From assembly GCA_024516035.1 (NCBI GenBank), contig JAMCCL010000068.1:1-64000 (forward strand): a DNA stretch of 64,000 nucleotides. The letters are read 5' to 3'. Source of the DNA: Bactericera cockerelli (Eukaryota > Arthropoda > Insecta > Hemiptera > Triozidae). The notes below the pieces were generated by a model. It worked only from the letters and a program-made list of their open reading frames with translations. It was not told the origin of the DNA and made no database searches. A program made the position numbers and the translations under genes. How positions within the stretch are numbered: the stretch's first letter is position 1; the number at the start of each line of letters is the position of its first letter. This document shows, piece after piece, positions 47,758-58,852 of the stretch.

Positions 47758-50653
47758 TTATGCTTCTCTTTCCAACGGAGGGAAGTACTTCTTTAGTCTA
47801 TTTACGTGTACTTTTTCGATTTTCTTGGAAGCCAAGTTCTCTACCCTGTAATTCAGACCTTGGTTCGAAGATTTTCGTACGACGTAAGGACCATTGTAAC
47901 GGCTCAGCAATTTGCTGGTTTGGCCTATGTAGTTTCTTGGGTTGTATACCAACATAAGGTCGCCGGGGGAGTACCTAATATCTACTTTGTTTCTATCGTA
48001 ACGGTTTTTTTTCTTTCGTTTTGTTCTGGTTATAGAAATCTGTAACATAGTCCCGAATGGCGTATAATCTAGCAATGCGCTCTTCTAACTCTACTCCGTC
48101 ATTTGGGTTAGGTATTGGTAGATCTGCGGGTAGTCGAGCATTTTTCCCAAACAAGGTGAAGAACGCGGATACCCCACCTCGAGAGACTTGCGGGAAAATG
48201 TTCAATGCCAAGGTAACCTGCGGGAGGTGTTTGTCCCACTCTTTTTGTGTTTCGCCGATAAGCTTCGCTAAAGCGTTTGTGATTGTTTTGAATTGCGCCT
48301 CAACAAGACCGTTACTCATGCTGTGGTATGTCGAGATGCGGATGTGCTTCGCCCCTATCTGTTTCATGAAATTTGTAGTGGCTTGAGCGACCATACCAGA
48401 GCCATTGTCTGTGCAAATCTCGTCGAATACGCCGAATTGTAGAACAATTCCGTGTAAAAACTCGACAATATCGTGTGAACTAACGGTTTCGACGGCCTTA
48501 GTTACTACGTACCCTGATGTGCTACAAGTCGCGCACAGAATATAGCGTTTGTTATTATTAGACTGTACCCAAGGACCTAACGCGTCGACGTGCCATCGTT
48601 CCAGGACATCCTTAGTTATAGGAATTGGTTTTAACAATCCCGGTTTAAAGTGTCCGTTTCCAAAAGGTTTTCGAAACTGACACTTTTGACAATGTCGTAA
48701 TCTTTCTCCGATTAATTTTTCGATCTTAGGGAACCAGTATTTTTGGTTAAATAAAGCTAATATCTTTTTTGTTCCTAGGTGCGCTGATAAGTTGCCACTA
48801 TGATAGTTGTCTATGATACTCGGAGCCAATTTTGAAGGTAGACACACAATGTCGTCACTTAACGTTCCGCCTTTTTTATAAAGGATGTTATTTTTAATAT
48901 GAAATAATCGCGTTTTCCTAGCTAAGTTCTTTTCTGCTTGCTCTGGTTGTTCTAGAGCTGTGATGATTTCATTTAGCACTGGATCCCTTCTCTGCATCTC
49001 TGGTAACTGTTCGTTTTCCTCGGTGATGCTAAAACTTGGTATTTCTTCATCTTCTGCTCCTATTTCGGCTTCGTCTACTGGGCTACGTGAGAGAAAATCT
49101 GCAGGCTTATTGCAGTTTGCGCGTGTATAACTTATTTCAATGTTATCATACTGCATTAGTTTTAAACTTAACCGTGTTAGCCTAGAAGAGGAGAAATTTT
49201 CTTTTAAGGACTTATAATAGCTCAAAGCTTGACAGTCAGTAAAAATGTAAATTTTATGAGGGTGGTACTTAATAAGGTAGCTAAAATGATTGAGAGCAAA
49301 TAAAATAGCAAGCATTTCTAATTCTACTGAGTTGTAATTAGTTTCGGTCGCTGAAGTTTTCCTAGACGCGAATAGAATTGGATGAAGTTTTCCATCCGGT
49401 CCTTCTTGAGATAAAACTGCTCCTAGCCCTATTTTGCTTGCATCGGTATGCACATGTACCGATTTATTTTCATCAAAATGAGCAAGTACAGGTGCCTTGC
49501 ACAGTTTTTCTTTCAGTAGATTGAACGCTGTTTCCTGCTCTCCGTCCCATTTTATTTTCTCTTCTCCTCCTTTGAGAAGATCAGTCAAAGGCGATGCAAG
49601 ACGGGCATAGTCTTGAATGTACCGCCTGTAGTAACCAGACATACCCAAAAACCTTCGGACGGCTTTCAGGGTATTTGGTCTTTTGCAATCCATGATTGCT
49701 TTTACGCGATCCGGTAATACTGTCACACCGTTACCGCTGACTGTGTGTCCTAATAATTGAATCGTCTCAAACCCAAAACAACATTTCTTTATGTTTACTT
49801 TTAGGTTGTATTCTTCCAGTCTTTGCAATACTTTGACCAGATTATCTAATAACCCTTCCCATGTATCTGAATGAACTGTCAAATCGTCCAAATACATACA
49901 TAAGATTTCACTAGGAAAATCGTGAAACACTTGTTTCATGGCCCGCATGAAAATTGCGGGTGATGCTGCTAGGCCAAAAGGTAAAACTAGGTATGTGTAA
50001 CTGTTTTCGGGAGAAGAGAACGATAAAATGTCACGAGAATCTTTGTGTACTTTCAATTGGTGATAACCTCTGCTTAAATCAAGGGTTACAAAGTATCGAC
50101 TTTTCCGTAACTGTGTGATGAGATCGTCAATACGAAGAATGGGGTGACTAATTGATACGAGTTTCTCGTTTAGCTTTTTGTAATTAACCACAAGTCTCAT
50201 CTCATCTTTTGTTAGCTCAGACTTCTTTTTGTTTCTCACATTCGAATTTCTTCTAACTAACATGGAAGGAGACGAGTATTGAGAGGCGTGTTTCATAACA
50301 ATACCGTCTTCTATGTATTCATCCATGATTTCCCTAAAAAGCTCTGCCTCCCGTAGAGATGTTCGATAAGTTTTACACACCACTGGGGTATCATCTTTCA
50401 GTTCTAGCCTGACTGGCGGCAATTTTGCGTTACCTGCTATCTTTTTATGGTAGAATATATCGAATGTTTCTCGGTATTTATGAAGAATTTGAAAAAGTCG
50501 CTCCCTAACCTCAGGTTCTAAATACTTATTAATTTTACAAGAATTTTCTATCTTAGTTCTTATGGCAGCCTCATTGACTATGTCAATTTTGTTGTTCTCA
50601 CAGAGAACCTCCCTAGAGCTAAGGAAAGAATTTTCGTTTACAGGTGCGGAGGC
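47758..50653 (-). pseudogene. pol: pol: reverse transcriptase, RNase H, integrase (frameshifted)
   Basis: The long frame (to 47993) is numbered from MPPVRLEL at 50422. It holds RT palm motifs FVTLDLSRGYHQLKV (111-125) and YLDD (177-180), RNase H HTDAS (325-329), VELEM (366-370) and FTDC (394-397), then the integrase HHCC finger (H541, H548, C578, C581) and catalytic triad D613, D672, E708. The integrase C-terminal part continues in another frame at 48075-47758, after a slip in a run of eight A (sense strand) near 48004-48011. Upstream, codons continue to about 50653, where a LINE insertion interrupts the gene; no protease active site is visible. Motifs are the Ty3/Gypsy type. Catalytic residues are intact but the gene is broken. 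Confidence 0.92.
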
Positions 50654-50658
50654 ATGTA

Positions 50659-51528
50659 ATTTGTAATTTTGTAATTTGTAATTTTATTTGCATCAATGGA
50701 TATACATATACATGATAGGTACAATATTAAGGTACAATAAATAATTTTTTTAAGAAAATGAAGGTACATAAAAAGAATAAATACATAACTTGGCACATAC
50801 ATACCTAATAATGTAATAAATAATGTTTACTTGTATACTTATGTTTCTAGGTACCTATCTGTGTCGAATAGATCGTTTGGTTGTAATACTGCTACACAGC
50901 TCATACTAAGAGATATTGATTCTCTTGTATTATGAGCTGGTTTCGTTTTCTTATTATCATAATGAGTGGGATGACTTATTCATTTTAATGTAGATTTTAT
51001 GCGAATACAATATAAGTACAGTGTATTGATGCAATACTAATATTAATATTTTAGATGGTAATAATAAAAAGAAAGAAAAAAATTATAAGTTTTCTATGAG
51101 CAATTTTTTAAGTTCAAATTTGAATCGATCATTATTTTCTATACTTTTTAAGGTGGCAGGTAAAGTTTCATACATTTTTATTCCTAGGTAGTGTAGACAT
51201 TTTTGTGCTTTGCTTGTTTTACATTTCATAGTAACAGGTGTTGTTGTTCTGAGGGAGTATTTACTTTCTTTAAATTTAATTATAGTATGCTTATTTTGTG
51301 AACATATATACAGACATTTTTTTTGGTTAATCTGTCCAGATTTAGTACACCGAGTTCTTTATAAAGGTTTACAGTTGGAAAACGTTTTTCCTTAAAGTAA
51401 ATTATTTTTAATATTTTATTTTGAATTGTATTTAACTTTTTCAAGACTGTAGGACCGGCTCGACCAATTGCGCACAAACCATATTCCAGTGAGGATTGAA
51501 CAAGTGCAAAGTATATTTCTTTTAGAAA
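50659..51528 (-). mobile_element. 5'-truncated non-LTR retrotransposon (LINE)
   Basis: The minus strand begins mid-gene with LKEIYFALVQSSLEYGLCAI, then LNTIQNKILKIIYFK and NLYKELGVLNLDRL, the typical thumb and C-terminal region after the RT of Jockey/CR1-like elements. It ends in a tail of attacaaa repeats at 50655-50690. ATGTA at 50654-50658 and 51529-51533 is a likely 5-bp target duplication, though it merges with the tail. It is inserted between the gag-protease region and RT of the LTR element. Confidence 0.8.
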
Positions 51529-51622
51529 TGTACTTCGTTATTGCCGTTACTGTTCGTATTGTTTATTTTATACTCACCAACAGTTGCGATTGGAATGTCG
51601 TTCACCTCATTTACCTCGTTGT

Positions 51623-52777
51623 TTATGTTCTGTGAACTATCGGTTCATCTTGCCACAGGTTTAGGGTACCTACCTGCTCGTACTCCTCGAAAAACTTTTC
51701 GATGGGCATGTTCTGACCGTCGAATGGTCGGGGTGATATATGAGGGGTTTTTACTTTAATTCCTCTTGAGATGATGGAATCCATGTTTTGAGGAACTACT
51801 GGTGCTGAACTTACTTGTACCTGGTTATTTACTGTACCTGGCCTGTGCATTTGGGTATTGTTTGACCCTGATTGTTCATGTATCCATGGGACCGCCATTG
51901 GTGAATAATTAGATTGTCTATGGATTCGATTGTCATTCCCGTCAACATTGCTGACTGAGTGTTCATTGTTTACAATCAACGATGTATTGTTTACCGTCGG
52001 TATTAAGTTACTTGACCCGAGTGCCTGGTTTTCTATAGCCGAATTACTGCCTACCGTTTGGATTTCTTGTACACGCGTATTAGATGTACCTGGCTGGATA
52101 GTTTCCTGATCAGGGTCGATTCCTGTTTTCTCAACCACCATACCAGGCCCTAGCGGAGCTCGAATCTCCGGGCTTTCATTTTCCTCAGTGATAATACCTA
52201 TCCGAGTGTCTGGGGTTCGATTCTCCGAACTTGGGTTTTGTGTATGCTGAACCGACAACATTGGTGGAAGGGGCTGTTTTTCGTCTATCTTCTGACTGAA
52301 GCTTGTGTCCAACAGATCTGTGTCTCTCCCCTTGTCTTGTTTATCTATTTGTTGACTATTGAATTTATTTATTATTTTTGACTCCATTACCGCTACTAAT
52401 CGCTCGATTGCTTTTTTCTGCGGATCAAGCTGTGCCGCTTCTTTGACGAATGTCGTAATGTTAATTTTATCTTTGATATGGGAAAATTTTGTGATAATCT
52501 GGTTCCAGTTGGAACTGTCTCCCTGTTTTGTTTCTTCCAATAAATCTTGGATAGAGTTAAGTCCTTCTCCGTAGAGTTTTAGAGCATTGTCGGCCTCTAC
52601 CGCTGTTTCAAGATCTAATGATTTTTGGAAGGGTTCGTTTACTACTTTTCTGAATAATTTTCTTAGATTATCTACTGTGTCTGTTTGCGATATCGTTACT
52701 TTTCTCATATACAGTTCGAAAATTAATTCTTCCTTGTTAAGGCGGTTCAGTTCGTACTTACTTTTTAATGCATCCAT
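51623..52777 (-). pseudogene. gag: gag (truncated at capsid)
   Basis: A frame of 384 codons from ATG at 52777. The N-terminus (KYELNRLNKEELIFELYMRK) is the SAP-like leading region common in insect Gypsy gags. A long Asn/Gln/Ser-rich middle follows, then PRPFDGQ and IEKFFEEYEQ, the start of a Gypsy capsid. It stops 18 codons later. The rest of capsid, the zinc knuckle and the protease active site are missing. A further short retroelement remnant is readable in another frame at about 51622-51534, just before the LINE. An internal deletion therefore probably removed the gag-protease junction before or around the LINE insertion. Confidence 0.8.
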
Positions 52778-53884
52778 TCCCTGAACTGATATTTAACAAA
52801 GTACTTTAAAGCAATACAAAAGCACAGAAAGTAAAGGCTTAACTTTAAGAAAAAAAATTATGCCCCAAAAGAAAGAAAGTAAGCATGCAAACTACGAGTA
52901 CCTATACGACCTTAGTTTTTATTCCGGTTCGCACATCAAAAACACGGCTTTTTAATTATTCACCATAAATTGTCCTGAGTTGTGTGAGGGAAAGTAAAAA
53001 CGTCTTGAGTATGAAAGCAAGAAAAACAAAAATGTTTTGAGCTTTTGCAACGAGGGCTCCTCCTTGTATGTAAATTAATCAGTTACAGTTAACAACGTAG
53101 AATTATAATGTTGAGATTAGGCTACTATTGAAGACAAATGAAATTCAGTGATTTACATAAATATATCAAGTCACATAAAATAAGAAAATTCGGTAATTAT
53201 TATTTACTGTAAAAGAAACAAAATGAATGTCGGGTTCTGATCTACGTTCCTGGTCGTTCTGAACTCTTTTCTCCGCACCAGTCCTTTAGAAAAAACTAAC
53301 CCCAAATATACAAAAAGATCACTTACCACACGCCTTTTTCTTTTAATTGTTACCCTTTTAGCTATCCTTTCTCTCCTGGTTGTCCGCCTCCCTGTCTCCT
53401 GGGCGTCAATATCTCCAACCGGAACTCATAAGGTCTGCTCGGGGACTCCTTGGGCGATTTCGGTGACTTTGAGGGGTGGTTTGGGGCGTCCTGACGGGAA
53501 CCACTGTAGATCCGAACCCTATGGATCTTCTATTCCATCCTGGTGTACCGCTTGTCCAACACTTCACTACACTTGCTCTTATTATACATTTTTTTATTTA
53601 TTTTTATTGTTTGTATAATTAAATTTTTACACATTCCTTCAGAAAATAAAATAATAAATACTAAAGTTCAAAATGTAATAATGGTAAACGTGAGCCCTAA
53701 TAAGAGAAATTAATACGTAAAATGGGAATAAAATGTCAAATGCACGGTTGCAAAATCCTCTGCACAAACTGTTCCAACTCGAAAAATGTTTTAACTAAAA
53801 AAAAATATTTAAAAAAAATCTCCCTTCAAAATCACGCTGAAATTTTATTTACACAAGAGCTTCGTTTGGCACCATTTGGGTGCC
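52778..53884 (-). other. Retroelement 5' leader
   Basis: Non-coding sequence of 1.1 kb between the primer site and gag. It has a GC-richer block at 53370-53530. No open frame of interest; packaging signals may lie here but cannot be seen directly. Confidence 0.5.
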
Positions 53885-53902
53885 ATTTCACGTTGGGCGC
53901 CA
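53885..53902 (-). promoter_or_regulatory. Primer binding site, tRNA-Lys type
   Basis: The minus strand, two bases inside the 5' LTR, reads TGGCGCCCAACGTGAAAT. The first 14 bases match the established tRNA-Lys(1,2) primer site, also used by gypsy. The last four diverge from that consensus. Confidence 0.88.
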
Positions 53903-53904
53903 TT

Positions 53905-54351
53905 TGTATGATCTAATCACCGTCATGTTCGGGTGATCGTTTGAGGAACAGGATCGTTCGGAGGCGATCCCTGATCATCCTCAAAGGCGGTTGGGATGGC
54001 CTATGGCCAAGTGTTCGGATACGCCATCATACCTTAAAACTAAATAATTAAAGTTAAGAAAATAAAAGAAAGGAGACCAATGTTGGAGTAGAGATAATGT
54101 CACTTATATATAATTATACATTAATAATTATTGTTAACAAACACTGAACGTATTAAGATGGTACACAAATAATATCCCGGCGGGCACTCGCGCTATTCGG
54201 ATACCGAACTGGCTGCGCTCTCGTCATAGAGCGGGTAAGACAAGACTGACTGCCTAATGGTCTAGTCAGAACCACTTTCGATGGCTGAGCTTTCCTGCTG
54301 ACTCAGTCGACAGACCTATGGTTTTGCGGATCATCAAACACCGGCAAACCA
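53905..54351 (-). repeat. 5' LTR (447 bp)
   Basis: Same length as 36244-36690 and no difference found on reading both. Ends are TG...CA in plus-strand order. It is followed by GTAT (54352-54355), which matches the bases before the other LTR. Confidence 0.95.
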
Positions 54352-54355
54352 GTAT

Positions 54356-55530
54356 ATCTGAATCTTACTGTTTCATTATTAGATACTCATTTCATCATAG
54401 GAAAAGGAAGTGAGAAATATGTAGAAGAATAGCCAAGAACAAAACAATTATGTTAATGTTAATTAACAATTAGTTAATGTTAATTAACAATTAGTTAATT
54501 AAGTTAATGTTTTTTATTAGCAATATATTCCGACGTTACAAATCGAACCTTTAACCTAGGTACGTATAAGTAGAAATTGTAGATATTCATTTTAGAACTT
54601 CAGGAATTCCGGCTTGCTGGAAAATACCAATGTGCGTATCTTTTTGCTCAATAACTTGAGCCATAGCATCATACTGAGGCAAATCATCACTATAATTTAT
54701 AATTTTATCATCTAGGTACACTAAGTACAAAATACTGTGTTTTGATAACAATAAATCTAAAATTAAAATTTTGTAAAACAAATATTTACAAAATATATCA
54801 AACAAAAACAACAAGAATAAGATCAGTTATTTACATTTTTTACAAATTTCCAACAAAGACCCGCTATACAACAATACATAATTATTATGTATACCATTAT
54901 TAATTTTATGTATCCGTCATATGACTTACTCTCCATGACAATAAATATATGTATAATATTAATATGATAGGTTCATATGATTTACACTCCATAACAATAA
55001 CTATTATGTATCATATATGACAGGCTCCATAAATTAATTAAGATTATTCTCAATATCCAAATTAGTCTAATTACTAAAACCTTAACAACGGCCACTCTAC
55101 TCCAAATTCCATTTAGTGCCAGAATCCAAAGTTCATAAATTCTATCAATGTTTCTTTTCTCTGATTTAGTAATAATTATTTATATAAATTTACTGACTGT
55201 TCTTTTAAGACCGAAGAAAATACATTACAGTAATTAATGAAATAAAAATAAATGTTCGAAATAATTAAATAATACAAGGACGTACACATTAAGAGAATTG
55301 CTTGCTGGAAAAATATTTAATTGTGGAAATATTAGCTTGAGAAAGTTTTTAAAACCACAAGGATTGTGCAAACCATTTTCTTAGTTGATAAATGTGTGGA
55401 CACCCAGGATGAAATCTCTTGTCTGGTGGCTCGCGACAACATAAATGTCATACATAGCAGCGGCTACCGATGTAAGAGTTCAAGTGCTTCTGGTTCTATT
55501 GACGCGCTAGAAGTAAAATAATAATAGACA
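54356..55530. other. Gene-free AT-rich stretch
   Basis: A small tandem repeat of gttaatgttaattaacaatta lies at 54440-54510. A 75-codon frame at 54587 (-) has no motif. Nothing else is supported. Confidence 0.45.
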
Positions 55531-55537
55531 CTTAAGT

Positions 55538-55817
55538 CGTATTTTTCTTTCTAACCAAAAAAAAATTCCTGGTTAGGTTTTTTCCAAATATTTCCATTTT
55601 ATTCCAAGGTCATTCGTGAAAGAAAAATGCGTTTGGTTACTTTTAAAGATAAACAATGGACTTAACCTATAAAAGAACTGGAAGCAAGAATTTTCTACTT
55701 CCACTTTGGTTAACTTTGGAAGAGGAAATTTTTCCTCTTCCAAAAGAAAAATGACTTGCTTCCAGTTTGGTTCATTTTATTCCCGTTTGGTTAACTTTGG
55801 TTAGAAAGAAAAATACG
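55538..55817. mobile_element. 280-bp foldback MITE
   Basis: Terminal arms cgtatttttctttctaacca... (55538-55559) and its complement (55796-55817) are 22-base perfect inverted repeats. Inside, ctggaagcaag pairs with cttgcttccag and ggaagaggaaa with tttcctcttcc, so almost the whole element folds. No coding. The target duplication is unclear. Confidence 0.8.
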
Positions 55818-55919
55818 GCATTAGATATTTATACGACTCCATTAGAACTAATATAGACTCCTATTATTTCAGCACATGTATTGGTGTTTTCAATAAAGAG
55901 GGAAGAAATTAATAAGGAA

Positions 55920-55998
55920 GAATTCGGGCGAGATTCGAACCAACGGAATTCTATGGTAAGTTTACCACTAGAGCTATACTAACCGTCTCAACACCATA
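55920..55998 (-). repeat. tRNA-like SINE head (family G)
   Basis: The minus strand contains gacggttagtatagctctag and ccgttggttcgaatctcgcc, an A and B box, with no closing acceptor stem. Only one copy is seen here. Confidence 0.45.
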
Positions 55999-56424
55999 AA
56001 CTATCAGACATGCATCAATGATGAACAAAACGTGGAAACAGAAGAACACCAGAATGTTCCTACTATTGATTTCGTAAAAAAAGAACATTTAATGGTAAAA
56101 AGTGTATAAAATTGCTCATGCATTATTATATCAATAATATTTTTGTCGCATTTTTATATCTTCATAAGTGTAGATATAAAATATTTTATTTAGAATGGCA
56201 GCATGAAGGAGAAAGCCCTTATTTATTAGGAACCTCTTTATTATTTAGGTATTTGCGTAAAAGTAACTTTGTCGACTCACAACCCACATTCCGTATTTTA
56301 CGAGGGAACAAGCACTACATTCCACATTAGTGCCTATTACATTATTTCATAAAGCACTACATTCCAATTACTTAGTGCCTATTACATTTCACAAGCGTCT
56401 GGAAAATAGGTATTATATCGTACA

Positions 56425-56606
56425 TGTCTGCCCGGTAGCTCAGTGGTAAAGGCTGCACTCTGTGAATCCAGAGATTCCAGAGGTAGCGAGTTCGGAACCC
56501 AGCCGGGACATGATAAGTTATCTTGTCTTGAGCTTACTGCTAGAATAAGGGGTCTTAATAGATTTAATAGGGCAGTCTAAATAAGGCGATATTAGTATTA
56601 CATCGT
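56425..56606 (+). repeat. tRNA-derived SINE (family A), second copy
   Basis: It opens tgtctgcccggtagctcagt, has the B-box region gtagcgagttcggaaccca, and ends agtctaaataaggcgatatta. Head and tail match 2668-2886 (-). Confidence 0.75.
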
Positions 56607-57097
56607 ATCATTTATTTTGAGAGCGACATCCCACAGGGTTGGGTCCTTAGTACTTACCGAGCCGCCTTGCAAAGATATAAAGGACATTTAGAAAACAATT
56701 TGTGACTTGGAAAAGGAGGAAGAGAGAGAAAAAAGGAAAAGTTTTTTCAAACAAAAGTTCCATTGTGGTTAAATGTTTGAGTTGAAAGTAGAAACTTAAT
56801 TCAAATATATGTGACTTGAAAGCTTTTAAAACCTATTCCGAAACATTTTATTTCATTTGGGCACTTTTTTACCGGGTCCGACTAAATGTCGTTTTCTATT
56901 GAGAGATCTACTGAGAGTGTCTGACCTCTTTAGCTAGGGAGACAAACATGCAATTGTGAATGCATATACAGGGAGATAGTTTGAAAGGTCACAGTGAAAA
57001 TGCACAGTAAACCTATCATTTTCTCCCAAGGACCCTTACATAGCACCTCCGACATTACCTAGTTTATACCGCGCTTATAGGTAAAACTAAAGTCTTT

Positions 57098-57260
57098 TTA
57101 TTATTATTATTAAACAGATTTAATCAAGTTTTATTTACAAAATATAGTATATATACAATTTACAAGAAACAAAGTTGAAAAAATTAAACAAAACTTGATC
57201 AAGGGCTGTGCTACTGCCTACGGCATTCTCTTCTCTCATTTTACTCCATGAGAGCATCAG
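57098..57260 (-). repeat. LINE-like 3' end fragment
   Basis: On the minus strand: aatgccgtaggcagtagcac, then AT-rich sequence, then gtaaataaaacttgatt and a (taa)n tail at 57098-57112. This resembles the 3' untranslated end of a non-LTR retrotransposon. No coding part is included, so the call is tentative. Confidence 0.4.
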
Positions 57261-57264
57261 CATT

Positions 57265-58844
57265 GGAGGTCACAGCATAAAATTTAAAGTAAAAACCTTT
57301 TAAATAAGGGAAAGTAAAAATCCTAAGTAATAAAAACTAAAACATAATATTTCTATCAAATAAGTTTTTTGCAATGCCTCAATTTAAAATGTCCAGAAAA
57401 CTAAAATATTTTTCACTATCATATTTTCAACTGTAAGAAATGCAATTTTCTGAGTTAAAAAAATGGTTTTTGAATTTTTGGTGTATAGGTACTTAGTAGG
57501 TAGGTAGGTACGTAGGTAGCTATTAATTTGAGGACATTACAGCATAAAATTGTATCTTCAAACATGAAAAATGCTCACTTTCCACAATATGTAAAATTTA
57601 TATAGGTACAATACCGACCTCAAATAGAGTTTCTCAAGTAAGAACCATATTTCAGACTTGTTCTCACCCTGTTGATTTGATGTTCAACTTTTAATTTTAC
57701 ATTCAACCCGAAAGAGATCTCCAACTTTAGCAATTCAAAATATTACAAGGGTTAAGCAAAGAGGTTCTTTAGAAAATTAAAAATATTAATTTAATTTTTG
57801 AATTAGTTGGATTACACACTAAATGGAGTACTTACTTCGCTTTCATTTTATAAAATAATTAAACTTATTTACGTGATTTATATTCATGTTTAATCCGAAG
57901 TCTGAAACCTGTCATCATTTCTTGAAGTGGATATGAAATGATGTGAAACTCATTGCATGTTTCCATGTATTAAGGTGCCCGAGAAAGAAAGTAGAGAAAG
58001 AACCTATACTGTATAGGTACTTTCTGTAAGTAAATAAACTTTCAATTTCAGGAAATTCGGTAGAGGTAATACGGAATTTAGCCTGTGGAGTTCACGCTTT
58101 GAAAACAAAGCTAGGAAACAACCTAAATGGAGATTAACCAATTGGTGTCAATCCATCCTTTGGACTCATGGAAAAAATGATTTCTAGCCTGGTATTTAGG
58201 TTTCACTAATTATGGACTATGGTTGAGGTTAAAGTGAGTAATACGAGCTATGTTAGAGTGTAGTTTCTATCTCTATCAGTAAATTTCATCCCAAGAAAAT
58301 ATTTTTAATATGAAAGGTAGGTACACGTTTTACTTGTTTTTACACTTAAGGAGTAGAGATACCTATTACTTAGGTACATTTTTCTTCCCAAATTAGATGT
58401 GAGAGATATTCCAATGTTTCATGAAAACAGTAAACAAACCAAGATTAATATAATAGCTGCGTACACTACTCAATTTTTAAAAGTCTTAAATAAACAAATA
58501 ATTAAAACATTTTGAAAGTCGACTAATAAATCATAAACATCATTTTTATAAAGGGGTAAAATATGAACGCTTGGATCTAATATTAAATGGAAAAATTACC
58601 CTTAAACTATAATCCCGTAATTCCAGCAACAAATAATTATAAACTAACTAAAGTAGGTATTGTGTTGAAAATAAATACAGAGTTGAAGTTTCAAAAAAAA
58701 TTCCTTTGTGTTCAACAAGGGGAAACAAAATATCGGAATTAAATTAAGGTAACCCCTTAACTATGAGATTGGGCTGAGTTATTAAAAAAAAAAAAAAACA
58801 AACAAAAAACAAAACAAAGTAGATACTTAGACTACATAGACATA
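57265..58844. other. Gene-free stretch
   Basis: AT-rich sequence, no supported gene or structured repeat apart from short taggtaggtagg-type runs near 57495 and A-runs near 58785. Confidence 0.45.
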
Positions 58845-58852
58845 CGTTGGGT

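Larger units (their letters stand above)
36240..54355 (-). mobile_element. Gypsy/errantivirus-like LTR retroelement, 18.1 kb composite
   Basis: The element is bounded by GTAT at 36240-36243 and 54352-54355. On the minus strand the order is 5' LTR, tRNA-Lys primer site, leader, gag, LINE insertion, pol (RT-RNase H-integrase), spacer, env, nested element, polypurine tract, 3' LTR. The 4-bp duplication, primer type and presence of env fit the Gypsy/Errantivirus group. It is defective: gag is truncated, the protease is absent or disrupted, pol and env are each frameshifted, and two foreign insertions are present. LTR ends and the target duplication are intact. Confidence 0.93.
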
